Source of the DNA: Scleroderma bovista
Lineage: Eukaryota; Basidiomycota; Agaricomycetes; Boletales; Sclerodermataceae
DNA length: 64,000 nucleotides
Direction: 5' to 3'
NCBI GenBank assembly: GCA_037178675.1
Contig: JAYMGJ010000542.1
Coordinates: forward strand, 31,996-95,995
Under the pieces are notes generated by a model, which made no database searches, was not told the DNA's origin, and saw nothing but the letters and a program-made list of their open reading frames with translations. Shown piece after piece: positions 11,841 through 23,752 of the stretch. Made by a program: the position numbers and the translations under genes. Within the stretch, counting starts at the first letter, position 1, and every line of letters begins with the position of its first letter.

Positions 11841-11932
11841 CCACTTTTGCGAGTGCTTTTGACTGAACTATATGTGAAGAAACAGCACTCCTTGAGAAAG
11901 GTCTCGAGGCCAGTGCTCAGGCAGTCGTTGGA

Positions 11933-13086
11933 TCATGATACAGACCATGTGGAATCCACAATCTGGGCCATCTGACTGGTCATTGCCTCCACCGTGGCTG
12001 TCAACCTGTCCATCTTCTCCAGGAAATGTCTGGTGTTAAAACCGGACCTCAAACCAGACAGACCCGCCACCTCCATGATCTTGTCATTGTCGATGATGAC
12101 CTTCACTGTCTTCTTCTTCTTCCATTTCTCACTGCCTCATGGTGATGTCGTCACTCCCTGCTCTTTCACCTTGCCCTTTCCCTTGTCCACTACCAGACTG
12201 GACTCCCCCACCTCTGGCCACTCACACTTCTCCTTCAACCTGGCACACTTCATACATGCCTGCTGCTTGGGCTTCTCCAGGTCGCGCTCACACACCACGC
12301 AGTGCTTCACACAATGCACACATCTGTGTAGAAGTCAGTGGTGAATACAAGAGAAGGAATAAAAAATGTACCGGACCTTTCCCACCAGACTTGTCTCCAG
12401 TTCCTCCCTTGTCCTCTTCTTTGATGCCTCCTGCGCCATTGCTCTCTGCCTCGCTGCAACCTCTGCAGCCCTCCATTGCACCTCTGCTGCTTGCTTGTGT
12501 GCCTTGCGCTCTGCCTCCTTCCTCGCTTTACGCTCTGCCTCCGCCTTTGCTTGCTCTGCCTCCTCTCAAGCCTTTGCCTCCACCTCTTCATGTGCTCGTC
12601 TTTCCACCTCTTCCCTATGCTGCTTTTCCTCCCTCTTCACTTGCTTGTGTCGACGATGCTCCTTCGCTTTGGTGTTGAGAATGTCCAACTCGTCTTCACT
12701 ACCAGACTGTGTTGAAGCAATACCTATATATGTAGAGGAACTGCTACTCCAACTCACCTGTTGGGTGGAGTGCACAACCAGAGATGGTAGTGGTAGCTGG
12801 TCAAGAGCTGTTCTATTATATAAGTGATGAACGTTGTTTATATACAACAAATAGTGTGATGTGTGACTGTGACGCGTGACGTGTGACATGTAACATCTAC
12901 TCTAAAGAGGACTATTACTAAGTCTACACTAATATGGGTCACAGTCTTGTGCGCACTTCGTCGACGGTTTACACCGGGTGCACGTGCAACTTCAACAGAC
13001 TGAAGCTCCAGTGTCGACGCTTTTGTCCAGTCTTTGGACTCAGCAGTAGGGGCAGCAGGGGTGATGGACTTGGCAGGTGCAGACAT
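11933..13086 (-). pseudogene. Coiled-coil/CxxC protein gene, left-arm copy, with internal stop
   Basis: The gene starts at ATG 13086 (MSAPAKSITPAAPTAESKDW). After an intron it continues as an acidic stretch (SGSEDELDILNTKAKEH). A long Lys/Glu/Arg/Ala-rich region (about 12420-12680), a predicted coiled coil, follows. Near 12250-12310 comes a Cys cluster, CVHCVKHCVVC then CMKCARLKEKCEW, resembling the zinc-binding or zinc-cluster modules found in repetitive agaricomycete genes. The end reads GFNTRHFLEKMDRLTATVEAM with a stop at 11935-11933. An in-frame TGA at 12568-12566 interrupts the coiled coil in both arms. The function is unknown; the layout (coiled coil, Cys cluster, C-terminal helix) resembles the gene at 49186-51153. 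It could be a transposon accessory or gag-like protein. Confidence 0.55.
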
Positions 13087-13248
13087 GTTGTTAGAAGGCA
13101 GGAAACTGGGGCAAGAGCAAAAAACCGTCTGATCTTTATAGATCCAAGATTCGTACTCAGACAACCACTCCGGACTCTGCATTGTCTTAGGCGACCACAC
13201 ATCAGCCTCATTGGGGCCTTATGGGTTCGGCCCTAAAAGGGGGATACT

Positions 13249-13750
13249 GTTATGACCATGTCCAACTCCGGGTCTTATCCGGTCACTCTGGTCACATCGC
13301 AGCTCTCTACCCCAACTTTGGTCACTCATCACTTGCTCCAGTCATGGACGTGCAGATAACCTTCCGTTAAGTACGACCCTTGGTCTATACCCCATTCACT
13401 CTTACTACACTTTGCCATCTGCCCTGCCTTGACGTGAGTTCTCCATGAACTCGATATATCCTAGACCTTGTAGCATTTTCACCGGACCTGATTTATTTTA
13501 CCCAGACCTGACTTTATTTTCACCAGACCTGACCTAGTCCTAACTCTGGTCATCCCTTGTCCGCTATTAGGTTGTTTACTTGTCACTGTATGTACTCGAC
13601 CCTAGTTTCTACTTAGTATAAGTACCCTCTAGTTTACCTTGTACACCTCAGTCTGAAATCATCTAAGTCACTACTCCTGTTCCCCTGTCTGTCTCCGTCT
13701 GACTGGAACCTACGCAAGGGGTCAATGCTCGCCGTCCTTGTCATTGAATC
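13249..13750. mobile_element. LTR-like stretch (possible solo LTR remnant)
   Basis: A purine-rich run AAAAGGGGGATAC at about 13237-13248 is followed by TGTTATGACC, which looks like a polypurine tract next to the 5' TG of an LTR. A TATA-like AGTATAAGTACC lies near 13615, and a thrice-repeated ACCTGACTTTATTTT-type motif lies at 13480-13530. I could not place the 3' end, no partner LTR is visible in the window and there is no reverse transcriptase. It could equally be 5' flank of the gene at 11933-13086. Confidence 0.3.
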
Positions 13751-14089
13751 CAAACGGTCGCAACTCCAGCCTGGGCTAACCTCTGCCCAAATCCCTGATC
13801 TCCCCTCTTGTCCACTTTCGTCCGGACTTGTCCGGACCCCCTACCGGAGTAGACCCAGACTTGACAGGTCTCTAATGTTGGACTGCCAGAGTCTTGAACT
13901 TCATCCAAGGTTGTGTCATCTCAAAAGCCAGCTTCTTCACAAAAATCAAGAGAATCCAAAGCTTCAGCTTCAATACCTGCTGGAACCAATGGAGTTTCAA
14001 GCAGCCCTATTACACATTTATTAGTAATCATTGTACTGTACTACTAGTGGACATATTATTTAATGCTTACCTTTGGCATACTGCCTAGC

Positions 14090-16172
14090 TCAAAAGTAGG
14101 CTATGTTGTCAAGTCGCTGATTTGTGACCAGCATTTGACCCAGAGCTTGATAATGGTTTGACCTTCTCCAAGGCTTCTTAACAGCTTGAATGTGTTTGGA
14201 CTCAGTAATTGATGAGCAAAGACCATTAGGTGCCCCAAACTGCTGCACCATTTCCTGATAGTGTTGAAGAGCATGAATGCGAGGAATGGATATACCATCA
14301 GGACGAACTTGAACTTTGTCAAAGATAGTATGCTCAGTTTCAAAGCATTTGAGAGCATTTTCCATTGCTTCCAAATCAGCCTCATCCAAAGTGGATTGGT
14401 GCACAATGTAGCAAAAATCCAAGAATGCTGCAATGGATTGTACCATTTGATTGGGTACATAATGGACAATGGCAGGAAGAAATACCTATAATACAAAAAT
14501 GAAAAATAATAGAACAAAAGGTTTTTAATCTCACTTTCATAAGAGCCTTTGAGTCATTTCCAGTCCACTGTTTAAATCCATGACCTTGAGGGAAGTGTCT
14601 GAGACCTGGAAAGGGTGGAGCAGCAGCAATACTAGAATTATTATTTATTAAGTATTATCCTAACATTGTTACTAGGGTGTAGATTCTTACCAGCGATCAA
14701 TATCAGCCAGAACAGCAGATGCATTTTCTTGATATGCCCATTCAATATACTTCTCTACCCAAGATACTAAATGATCTTTGAATGTCCCCTTGATAATTTG
14801 ATGAAGAATATCTGGGGCAATTAACTGATGTATATCTGCTCTAGGAAAGGCAGCTGTAAATGGCTAATTTATAGTTAAATAAATGGTAGTATCCTGACAA
14901 TTACTCAAAGGCTTACCAAAATATCATCAATTACCCCATACTCTTTCCAAAGCACTTGTGATCGAAACTTCTCCATCAGGAGTCTAGTGTGTTTCTGATG
15001 ATGTGGACAAGCATTCTCTTTGCTATCCAAATCTGTATGATGTGTAGTGCATCTAAAACAATATTTGTTGAACTACAATGTAAATAGTTTAGATGCATTA
15101 CCCACTTTGGACACCATCCTTGAACAATACAAGCCAACAAGGCTTGCTCTGGATAATCAGCAATATATGGACCAATACCATAGATAGCCCTTCGATAATG
15201 CCCATCAGCACATAGTGTTACTTCTGGTTTCAACATTGCTGGGCACATAGTTTCAAGTGCAGCAGTCAATGAGGAATGGAACAAATGACAATGAAAAGTG
15301 TGAAATTCTGCATCTGATTCAAATTCTCAATCCGCTATCATTGCTCATATTAAATAAATTTTAAATTTTAGAAGAGAGCTTACTTACTTTTGGGTATAGA
15401 AAGAAATCCTAATAGGCTCACAGCTTGACCATGGCCATGGCATGCACAATTATGCACATTACCAGTACTAATGTAGATTGGCCAATACTCATTATTGCCA
15501 GTTGCAACTGAGACAGTGGTTTTGTCACTTCCTAGAATAATAGGCACAAACATTGCACCATGATTTTCTGGGTCTTTTGAAAGTTCATTCTAGTAAAATT
15601 GAAGTCAGTAAAAATAATATCAGCAAATCACAAATCCTTACACACTGTTCCCATGCCCAGTTTCCAGTCATGAAATCTGACCAAACACGCTGATGATTAT
15701 GACCAAACACTTGACGAGGAGCATAGTCAATAAAGTCCTTTATCTCTGGATTTGATAGTTGCTTCTGAACCAAAGCCTTTGGATCCCGAATCCATATATC
15801 ATAAGTTCCTCGTTTCCAGGTTGGTACATTGAAATCTCCATCTTCAAAGCTTTCCACATCAGCATGCTGTATTAAAATGCATTCCCATTTCTCTCCAGGG
15901 GAAATATCATCAATCAAGCCATATAGCTCTTTATGGTTGGCAAATGGTGGGGTTCCCCTTTCATCCAGGGCTGCCAGTACATCCATCAATTCATCAATTC
16001 GACCACCAGGCATTTGGTCACGACAATATAAGAAGTCTGCAAGCTCAAATTGAGCACGACTTTGAAATGGGTGCCAAGATCCATCTGTCTGATCAGCAGT
16101 TGAACTTGGGACACTAGTAGTATCAGATGGTAGATTTTGACCATCAGTATTACAAGGTGTACCTAGGCTCAC
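14090..16172 (-). CDS. Plavaka-type (CACTA/CMC superfamily) transposase, left-arm copy
   Basis: Plavaka transposases mobilise large agaricomycete DNA elements. Exon 1 (ATG at 16172) carries FQSRAQFELADFLY, GTPPFANHKELYGLIDDI, YDIWIRDPKAL, DYAPRQVFGHNHQRVWSDFM and TGNWAWEQC. The next exon (about 15390-15600) reads NELSKDPENHGAMFVPIILG, SDKTTVSVATGNNEYWP, STGNVHNC and LGFLSIPK. Later exons give LTAALETMCPAMLKPEVTLC, YGIGPYIADYPEQALLACIV then QGWCPKW (about 15100-15250), ADIHQLIAPDILHQIIKGTF (about 14800), PGLRHFPQGHGFKQWTG (about 14590) and the family-typical end FGAPNGLCSSITESKHIQAV then ALGQMLVTNQRLDN. At 15194-15192 this copy keeps CGA (Arg) where the right arm has a stop. Several short introns are inferred. 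I saw no definite break here, but one exon start near 15340 is ambiguous (a TGA unless the acceptor is ATTGAG). The family is very secure; activity is unknown. Confidence 0.82.
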
Positions 16173-17045
16173 CAGTCATCAGTCATTTATTATTAGATCT
16201 GAACAATTGAACAATCATACCATCCAGAATGGGGTGAACTGTAAAGTAGGAACCTTGAAGAGGCACCTGTGCTCCCAAATTTCCCTCTGAACCACCTTCT
16301 GGGTTTGAGTTTCCCCCCTGGAAAGGATGTTGATGAGGTCGAGATGGTCTTTGAAGTGTGCTATGAACAGCATTTCTATGTCATACATAAGCTCCTTGTG
16401 ACACAAAGCCTCTTCGACATGAGGGTGCAACTGGATGTGCACAGTAGAACTGATGTGGCTTATATGTTGAAGCCATGGCACCTAGTACTGTAACTTGGTT
16501 GAATAGTTTTACTATAGTCCAAATAAATAATAGCTAGCATCATCATGATGGATGAAGATTTACTATGGCATTACCTGGTTTGTCACAAGCACAAAGTTCC
16601 AACTGTGAGACTTGTAAGTTCATGCAGACAATCCATGAATCCTATGACACCTACATGTTTTCAGTCAATGGTACTCAACCACAAGAACACAGTAAAAACT
16701 CCCAGAGTTTCTGATTTGCTCAGCTCCAACAATGGATGAGAATAAAGTCACACAGGCTCTACACTACATACAAAGCTGAACAATGAGTACAAACATGGTG
16801 CAAAGGTTTGTGGTGCAGTTTACATTTGTTTGTTGCATGCACACAAAGTTCCAAGACTTGTTTGTGATGACCTGTGACCTTCTGTCAACACCACCTCCTT
16901 TCCTCTGTCAATGGTGGTCACTCAACCAAAGAATAAGGAGGCTCACCCAGGGATACCTGACCTGCCTAGTCCCAAACAATGAGCAGGTCAATCCAAAGTC
17001 ACCAAGGGGACACAACAGAAACAGCACGAACTTGCTGTCACAGAG
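16173..17045. other. Spacer between transposase and the plus-strand gene
   Basis: This is divergent upstream DNA shared by the two genes. Open frames occur (for example 16215-16481 on the minus strand and 16783-17076 on the plus strand), but none shows a known motif or a good exon chain. Promoters of both genes presumably lie here. Confidence 0.4.
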
Positions 17046-20000
17046 GTGGCTGCCCTTGAGATGGAGTTACTTATAGAGCAGGAATGTGCTCGAGCAAATG
17101 CACGTCAGCCCGCCGGCTCTGGTGTCAGCAAGAAGCCACATGGCCAGATAACAGGACAAGTGGGCAGCCAACGAAAACCATCAGTCAAGTTTGCTAACTT
17201 GGGGGCAGGTACATACGACTGTTTTACAGTGCAAGTAAAGAATACTAATGTCAGAGTGATAGCCACAATGTCTCCGAGACACAATGACAGAGATGATGAT
17301 CAGACAATGGCAGACACGACAGCAGTGCCACAGAAACAGAGATCAGTTGGTGGACGATCTGGTAATCAAACAGCTGCGGTAACTGTGGAGGGTGATGGAG
17401 GCAATCTAATTACTGATGAGGTGGTGTGGACTGAAAATCAAGATGGGGGTCATGCCAAAATGGAGAGTGCTGATGGAGGGTCAGACTTGAAGCAGAACTC
17501 AAAGGTATGCTCACCAAACTTGAAAGTGGGTGCATTGAACTTAATCAATCATCCCGACAGAAGGGAATGGTGAAGGGGAAAGGGGTGGCTGGCACAGTGA
17601 GGGACGCAGTTCATCTGCAGAAAGAAGCACTGAAGAAAAACTCACATCAGCCAACTGCAGGCACGTCATCCGCTCCACTTACCAATAGCCCTGACAACAG
17701 AGAGTCTTCAGAGGACAATGACAGTGGAGGACAACAGGGTATTGGAGAGAAACAAGGGAGCATGGTGAGGGGAAAGAAAAGAGCTGGCAATGAGGCCAGT
17801 GAGGCTGTGGACAGCACGAAGAGGAAGACACCTGCAAAAGGCAATTCTGAATCCGATTCATCTGAGTCACCTCCATGGTAAGTGACTCGTGTTTCACGTG
17901 TGTTTGTTTGCAGCTCACCATCGCTCTCCCATGGACTTAATCCGCACTCCCATCATTTCCATTGTTTATCACAGGCCTCCAAAGAAGAAAAACCGGCTGT
18001 CTCTCATGCCCACCTCTGAATGCTCTCCACAAGTTTCAGGCTTCCTTCCCAACTGGAAGCCTGATGTTTGCTGTAGCTCTACACAATCCAAGCCAGGATC
18101 TGCATCAAATACAAATCCCTCAAAACACTGTAAGTTTGCCTCCTTTTAATGGCCTTATACTAACTTTCAATGCTTTCAGCACTAAGTACTACAACTCACT
18201 CTCAACCCGGTAAGTTATCATCACGTTCCATCAATTCTTGCTACTAATTACGAACTTTAGCCCTTGTTTACCAGTCTTATGGTGGACTTGCTGATCAAGC
18301 TGATGCAAACACTGATGACCCTGTCTCCTTGCAATCAGATTTTGAACCACCTTCCCCATCACAGTACAACCTGCCGTACTCTTCATTGCCCGTCATGCGG
18401 GTCTCTCATGCATCTCAGCATTTGGAGACTGTGATCCCAGGTGTTGAACCTGACAAGGTAATATTCAAGCATAACAGCACTAACAGACAGCCAGGTCGAG
18501 ACAAAGAAACAATGGGACACGAACACAATGATAACGATGACAAGGAAGATAGCAGGCACAAAGTGGCTGCAAGCAAACTGCTTTCAAAGGTAAGATATTT
18601 ACATTACTTTAGACTATGTAGTTGTGTTCACCAATGCCCTGTCAAGGCAGTGCCAACATGTTCATTAGTGCCTAGGACGAATGTTGGCGCAAACACACCA
18701 GCATCATCCCAAGGTCCAGCCCAACATGTGCCCACCGTGTCTGCACAGAGATGCCAGGCAGTACCCACCAGTGTGGGTCGTCAGCAAGGAAATCCAACTT
18801 GTAACAATGAACAAACGGAAGACAGCAAGGGTGAGGCAAGCAGGCTACCCAAAGTAAGTACTGCTTTTCATTTGCAGCCCAACGTGTGCCCACCGTGTCT
18901 ACACAGGGATGCCAGGCAGCGCCAACCAGTGCAGGTCATCAGCAAGGAAATCTGACTCGCGACAACAGATGAATGGAAGACAGCGAGGGTGAGGCAAGCA
19001 AGCTACCCAAAGTAAGTACTGCTTTAATTTCAACTATCTATTCACATTTTCCAGCCGCCTGTGAAGGTAACACGTCCATCTACATTAACATGCAAGGTAC
19101 CTGGCACATCCAAACATAGTTCAACTCATGGGCCCCACCCAGCAGCTGCCACATTAGAATGTGATGGTGATCAAGAGGCGCCAAGCTCTGATGACGACAA
19201 TGACAGCCACGACCTACAGGAAAGACAACAGCCTGGAAGACAAAAGCGGCGCAAGGCATCGACATTCTGCAATGTGGACCTCCCTGGTCTCCTGAGTTCA
19301 ATGTTGACATGGCACAATGGATTCCTTCCGCTTTGGTTTCAGTATCTTGCAACAGTTGACAACATTTGGAGTCTTAGCCACCTGGAGCACATTGCTACAG
19401 CACAAACCATCTGGAGCCACATGATGGGGAATATTCCCCATATTCTTGCTTCTAATGACGAGCCAGTTTTCTATTTGATAGTCTCCATGCTATTCTACCA
19501 CCCATAACTAACCTTTTTCATTCATATTTGAAGCAACGCACCTATGAGTGGCGCAGTGGGATGGCTGATCATGCAGTGAAGGCTGTCGTGGCCTTCTTTG
19601 ATCAATATGAAGAGTTCAGTGCCCTTGATGCTCATGTGGTGTATGTTGGCTGGGCAGTCCCTGAACCTGAGGAACGTATTGATCAGCACGGACAGAAGAT
19701 TCTTGTCCCACCACAGCTATTTCCATACATGTGGCAGGTTGTTGATGAAAGCAACCCTGAAAGCCCAGTATGCTACTAATCTGTTAGTATTTGATGGTGC
19801 TCAAATCCTGTCTAGGTTGCACAAGGTCCATTCCAACATGAGTGTATCCTGGATACATTGGCCTTCTTTCTTGAGAGTACTTGCAATGTTCCAAGTAATG
19901 TTCATGCTCACAGATACCCACGAGGAGCTCTGGCTCTTGCAACTGTGGCTGTGTGTCCATCTCTGCCTTTGTGAGTTTGACTGACCAATATTACTTCTAG

Positions 20001-20147
20001 GTTGAGAGAGCATTCCGATATTGGGCAACTGGTAATTTCGTGCTCCCAGAAAAGAAAAGTGTTTGCAAGTTCTCAGCTGCTCAGTGGGCATTTGCTACTA
20101 ATGAAGTTATGGACTCTTGGTCTGACTGGTCTGGCTGGTCTGACTGA
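17046..20147 (+). CDS. Unknown multi-exon agaricomycete repeat-associated gene, C-terminus replaced by satellite
   Basis: The first clear exon (ATG 17046) starts MAALEMELLIEQECARANAR and continues through a long, polar, probably disordered region. Further exons include GMVKGKGVAGTVRDAVHLQK, SESDSSESPPW followed by an intron, RPPKKKNRLSLMPTS, MQSDFEPPSPSQYNLPYSSL (18329) and NVDLPGLLSSMLTWHNGFLP (about 19280). The conserved-looking end at 19540-20110 reads YEWRSGMADHAVKAVVAFF, YPYMWQVVDESNPESP-like text, HRYPRGALALATVAV, VERAFRYWATGNFVLPEKK and KFSAAQWAFATNEVM. This end matches a widespread uncharacterised agaricomycete family that I cannot name. The frame then runs straight into the satellite (DSWSDWSGWSD) and stops at 20145-20147, so the native end is lost. 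It diverges from the transposase and may be its accessory partner. The exon map is approximate. Confidence 0.55.
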
Positions 20148-20590
20148 CTACTGGTCTGGTTGGTCTGGTTGGTCTGACTGACTACTGGTCTGGTTGGTCT
20201 GGTTGGTCTGGCTGGTCTGGCTGGTCTGGCTGGTCTGGCTGGTCTGGCTGGTCTGGCTGGTCTGGCTGGTCTGGCTGGTCTGACTGACTACTGGTCTGAC
20301 TGGTCTGGCTGGTCTGGCTGGTCTGGCTGGTCTGACTGACTACTGGTCTGACTGGTCTGGTTGGTCTGACTGACTACTGGTCTGACTAGTCTGACTGGTC
20401 TGGTTGGTCTGGCTGGTCTGACTGGTCTGGTTGGTCTGGCTGGTCTGGCCATCTGATTCCAGACACCCCTGGACTGATGGTCTGACATGGTCTGACCAAC
20501 TTATCACACTTATCCATCTTAACCCTCTGATTTCAGACCATCCAGACACCATAAGTGGGTTAAGACCAATTGTCAACTTGCTGATGCATG
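20112..20590 (+). repeat. TGGTCTG(A/G)C satellite with conserved tail, copy 1
   Basis: Units of about 9-10 bases (TGGTCTGGC, TGGTCTGAC, with ACTGACTAC interruptions) run from about 20118 to 20450. A tail then starts CCATCTGATTCCAGACACC, passes TTATCCATCTTAAC and ends TTAAGACCAATTGTCAACTTGCTGATG near 20586. The same tail is at 45665-45812 and, inverted and more diverged, at 40512-40640. This copy starts inside the coding end of the gene at 17046-20147. Confidence 0.88.
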
Positions 20591-21056
20591 TCGATGCTCA
20601 ATGTAGTAGACTGAGGGACATGGGAGAAGAGGGAAGAACCACAGCAATGTGTCTGACTTCAACACATTGAACTTTGCACATATGCCTTATCAGGCATTTT
20701 GATTATCTCAACCATCTTGGAATGTCAATATTATATAATGATAATGCTGTTACAAAATATGTGGGGTAATTGTTGTGACTTCTCGCACAAAATCCACCAT
20801 CCCCAGACTCACCTGTGTTGAACCGTTCGCTATGGTCTGCCTTAAGTCCAGATGCAATTGCTGTCTTATTACTATTAGTTAGAGGATTTAAATTTTTGAT
20901 CCTTTACATAGGTACATATGAATGCCATTGACAAGCTACTATAGAAAACAACAATGATGTATTATTATGAGTAGCAAGGGGACAGAACAAAAACATGTGC
21001 AACAAGGACAGAATTGGAATGAGGTCGAATTTTGCCACTCAGTGACCCACCTGTGA
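20591..21056. other. Non-coding spacer in left arm
   Basis: This is AT-rich unique sequence between the satellite tail and the cyclin fragment. I see no gene, RNA or repeat in it other than its mirror at about 53500-53970. Confidence 0.5.
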
Positions 21057-21910
21057 TCAACCCAAGTAAGAGACATGATGTAGAGGTAGAACCTGTCCAT
21101 TAAGTAGTGATTGTGTGTCACAGGCCCCCCTTCCCCCCCAGGTCAGTGATGGTGTTGCTGTGTATGACATTTGACTTCTTTCATCAAGCACTCCAGTGAT
21201 GACAAAGCCAACACAATCTGAAAGGTTTGCAGTGCCAGTTAGTGTGGGGGGCAGGGGCGGGGGGTTTGGAGAGGCGGATGATAATGTAGAGTATGCGGGT
21301 GATGGTGTTTCTGGGGGCAAACCAAATGAGGGCAGTGGAGGCACATAATACACCTTGGGTGGGGAGGGATACTGTTGATTGTTTGATGGTGATGGGCTGA
21401 TGCCACAACTGGGGGCGAATGGTATGGCAGTGGGCAGTGGAGTCAACTTCTTTGTTAATGGAGGGATATTAGTAGGAGAGTGCTTGAACATGATCTGATA
21501 ACTTTGAGTACCCCAGTAATGAGGAAGCCGATACGATCTGGGCTGAAAGGCCACCAATGCCAGCTGGGGTGGGGAGCAACACAGAGGAGGTGGGGGATGA
21601 TGTAGAGTATTATGTCGGTGAGGTGGGGACAAACTGAATGTGGGTAATATAGCCACATAATGTACATTTGGCGGTGAGCACCACTGCTTGTTTGACAGTG
21701 ACATGATGAGGCCACAAGTGGGGGCGAACAGTATAGCAGAGTATGGTGTGGTCAACTTCTTTGTTAGTTGGGGCCCACAAAGTCCATGCACACCATTGCT
21801 TCCTCGAATTCCTCTGATGTCACCAAATCAACGTTCAGATCCCTCTCCAAATATTGGCATGTCTCTTTCTCCATCCAGTTGATTTCCCTCAGCTGGAACA
21901 TTCCCTGCAT
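21057..21910 (-). pseudogene. Cyclin gene fragment, left-arm copy
   Basis: On the minus strand from about 21905, GMFQLREINWMEKETCQYL then ERDLNVDLVTSEEFEEAM corresponds to the last helices of a Pho80/Pcl-like cyclin box. A Pro/Ser/Thr-rich tail follows (SPPPNVHYV-, LPPLPSFGLPPETPSPAY-type text). The reading changes frame around 21790, so the protein is not intact. It is clearly related to the fragment inserted in PRP8 at 5140-5803, including the downstream CTGTCCATTAA segment. Upstream cyclin helices are absent. Confidence 0.6.
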
Positions 21911-22135
21911 GACGATTGATGACTGCAATTTGTTCAAGTAATGCCTGTTGTCGCCAATCCCTCATATTTCAGAGGACAGAGGGTAAGAGATACAGAGGTC
22001 TGATGAATGTTAGAGTTGCCAGAAGGCAGAGGGAACAGAGGAGGATGTTGAGGAGTTCACAGGAAGTATTCAAGTTGATATTCAAACTGAGGGACAATCC
22101 CCTCAGTGTGCAGAGTACTTATACTTTACATCAGG

Positions 22136-22375
22136 TGAATATAACTGAAGGTGACCATGGTCAAATCCAAATAGGAGACATACTTGATCATATGCTATCA
22201 GCATGTGTGAGCCATGAGGGATGTGATCAAGAGTGACATGGTGGTACATCGGAATTGTCAATCACAACATCTGTAGCAGTGAATATAACTAAAGGTGACC
22301 ATGGTCGCATCCAAATAGGAGACATACCTGATCATATGCCATCAGCAGGTGTGAGCCATGAGGGGTGTGATCAAG
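22136..22375. repeat. Direct repeat at the inner edge of the left arm
   Basis: GAATATAACTGAAGGTGACCATGG at about 22136 and GAATATAACTAAAGGTGACCATGG at about 22280 begin two copies of a block of about 95 bp that also share CCAAATAGGAGACATAC, GATCATATGC and GTGAGCCATGAGGG. The second copy straddles the inverted-repeat junction at 22348. Confidence 0.85.
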
Positions 22376-23752
22376 TACAATGCATATTGATAGAAAAATT
22401 TCATTCATGTCAACTCTCCCAGACAATATATAGTCTGATCATATGGTGTATCAACATGATGATGTAGAATGTACTTGGGTTATGTAATAATGTTAGGTAA
22501 TGCATTGTCAAAGTCTCACCAATTCCCTGATGCAACTGTAGAAATTGTCACTTGGTTTGGCATCCCATATTGAAGAAGCTGGATTCGATGTTGTGGAGTG
22601 ATGTTGCCATTTTCAGGGAATATCTCAGGTGCACGACCCAGTCATGTTGCTTCAACTGGGAACAACATTCAAATGCCTAGACTTCATTGCAGCAATGTTT
22701 CTGAAATGGAAGCATGTGGACAGACATTCCACAGCTTGGCATCAGTACATTGAAAGCAACCAATAGCAGTTACAGCTGTTTTCAATTGTTTGGGGAAAAA
22801 TCAAAATTTGGTCTGTGGGAATTGCCAGAAAAGACCCCAAAAGTAGCCCTAGATATCTTGTTGGAAAAATATTTAGTACCATTTTAATGCCGCCAGCTTG
22901 TCATATGCCCCATTAGGGTTATAATGAGCATTGTCAGGCATTCCAATTACCCAGTCCTATTAATAATGGTATTAAAATAGACTATTCCAGCATTTTCAGC
23001 GCATTGTAAGGCCTGTCCAACCTGCCTGCCACATCTCCCTTTTGTACAATGCACAGTGCCTCTCCCTCCCAGATACCTTATTCCCAGCTTTAAGTACTCA
23101 CATTCTTTTGTCATCCCTACTCCTTCCAGCACATCAGAAGCCCCACCATCCACCTTCTGGAGCTGCTTTTGCCGTCGTCATCTGACTCAACTTTCCTTAT
23201 TATATCATGCATGCCCCCCATCACACAAAACTGCACCCCTCCATCACCTTTGTGGCACTCCTCCTTCCACAACTGAAGGTGTGTTTTCCCACCACATGGG
23301 GATCATCAGGCCACCATCTCTTCGTATCCACATTCATGTTGGCCAGTAAGGGCAGGTATTGCAAGGGCACAGCACATATGCTGAAGCCAAAGTCCTCACC
23401 ACCTCCACAACCTCTCCACCTGTTGTCGACACCCCTTCATACTTAACTCCACTTGTGCTGGAGTTCATCGGGGAAACCAGTTTTGACAGTCATGGGCATT
23501 ACCACAGAGGCAATTCTGGCAATTGCTCATTCTAATTGAGGAAAAGCCCCTAAAATAACCTAATGGTCAGTATATTTGAAACCCTACTGTAGTCATACCT
23601 AAATTAGAAGTAGACCCCTGTATCACAGGGAGGTCATTAGGAACCACTGGTGATCACTCCCAAATAATATATAGATATGCCTTAAAATGAAATGTACAAT
23701 GAAAGAAACATGAGAACAGGAATAAAGGTACTCCTACTAACAATGGTCATTT
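22376..23752. other. Gene-poor interval before the NLR gene
   Basis: There are several short frames (for example 22947-23153 minus and 23056-23349 plus), none with a recognised motif or consistent exon signals. A fragment of an unrecognised repetitive element is possible, but I cannot support it. Confidence 0.4.

Larger units (their letters stand above)
10418..22348. repeat. Left arm of giant inverted repeat
   Basis: This block of about 11.9 kb is repeated in inverted orientation at 52206-64000, with the same gene order, exon structure and tandem arrays. The inner junction is sharp. Both copies share the run ending ATGCCATCAGCAG at 22348; beyond it this arm reads GTGTGAGCC while the other arm departs. 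The outer end cannot be fixed because the partner arm runs off the window at 64000, which pairs with 10418. Divergence is low, mostly single-base transitions, and the satellite at 20.1-20.5 kb is shorter in the other arm. Confidence 0.95.

Noticed and set aside
11163..11862. Open frames rich in PDPVLQ over tandem array B
   Set aside because: They are by-products of the repeat period, with no start context, and are mirrored in the other arm as equally repetitive text.
13249..13750. A complete LTR retrotransposon in each arm
   Set aside because: No reverse transcriptase, integrase or second LTR is visible; only one possible LTR edge exists, so I keep it as a low-confidence feature.
20288..20576. 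Frames of QTSQTNQTSQ or RPARPTRPVR type over the satellite
   Set aside because: The satellite is open in several frames by composition; nothing suggests a separate gene.
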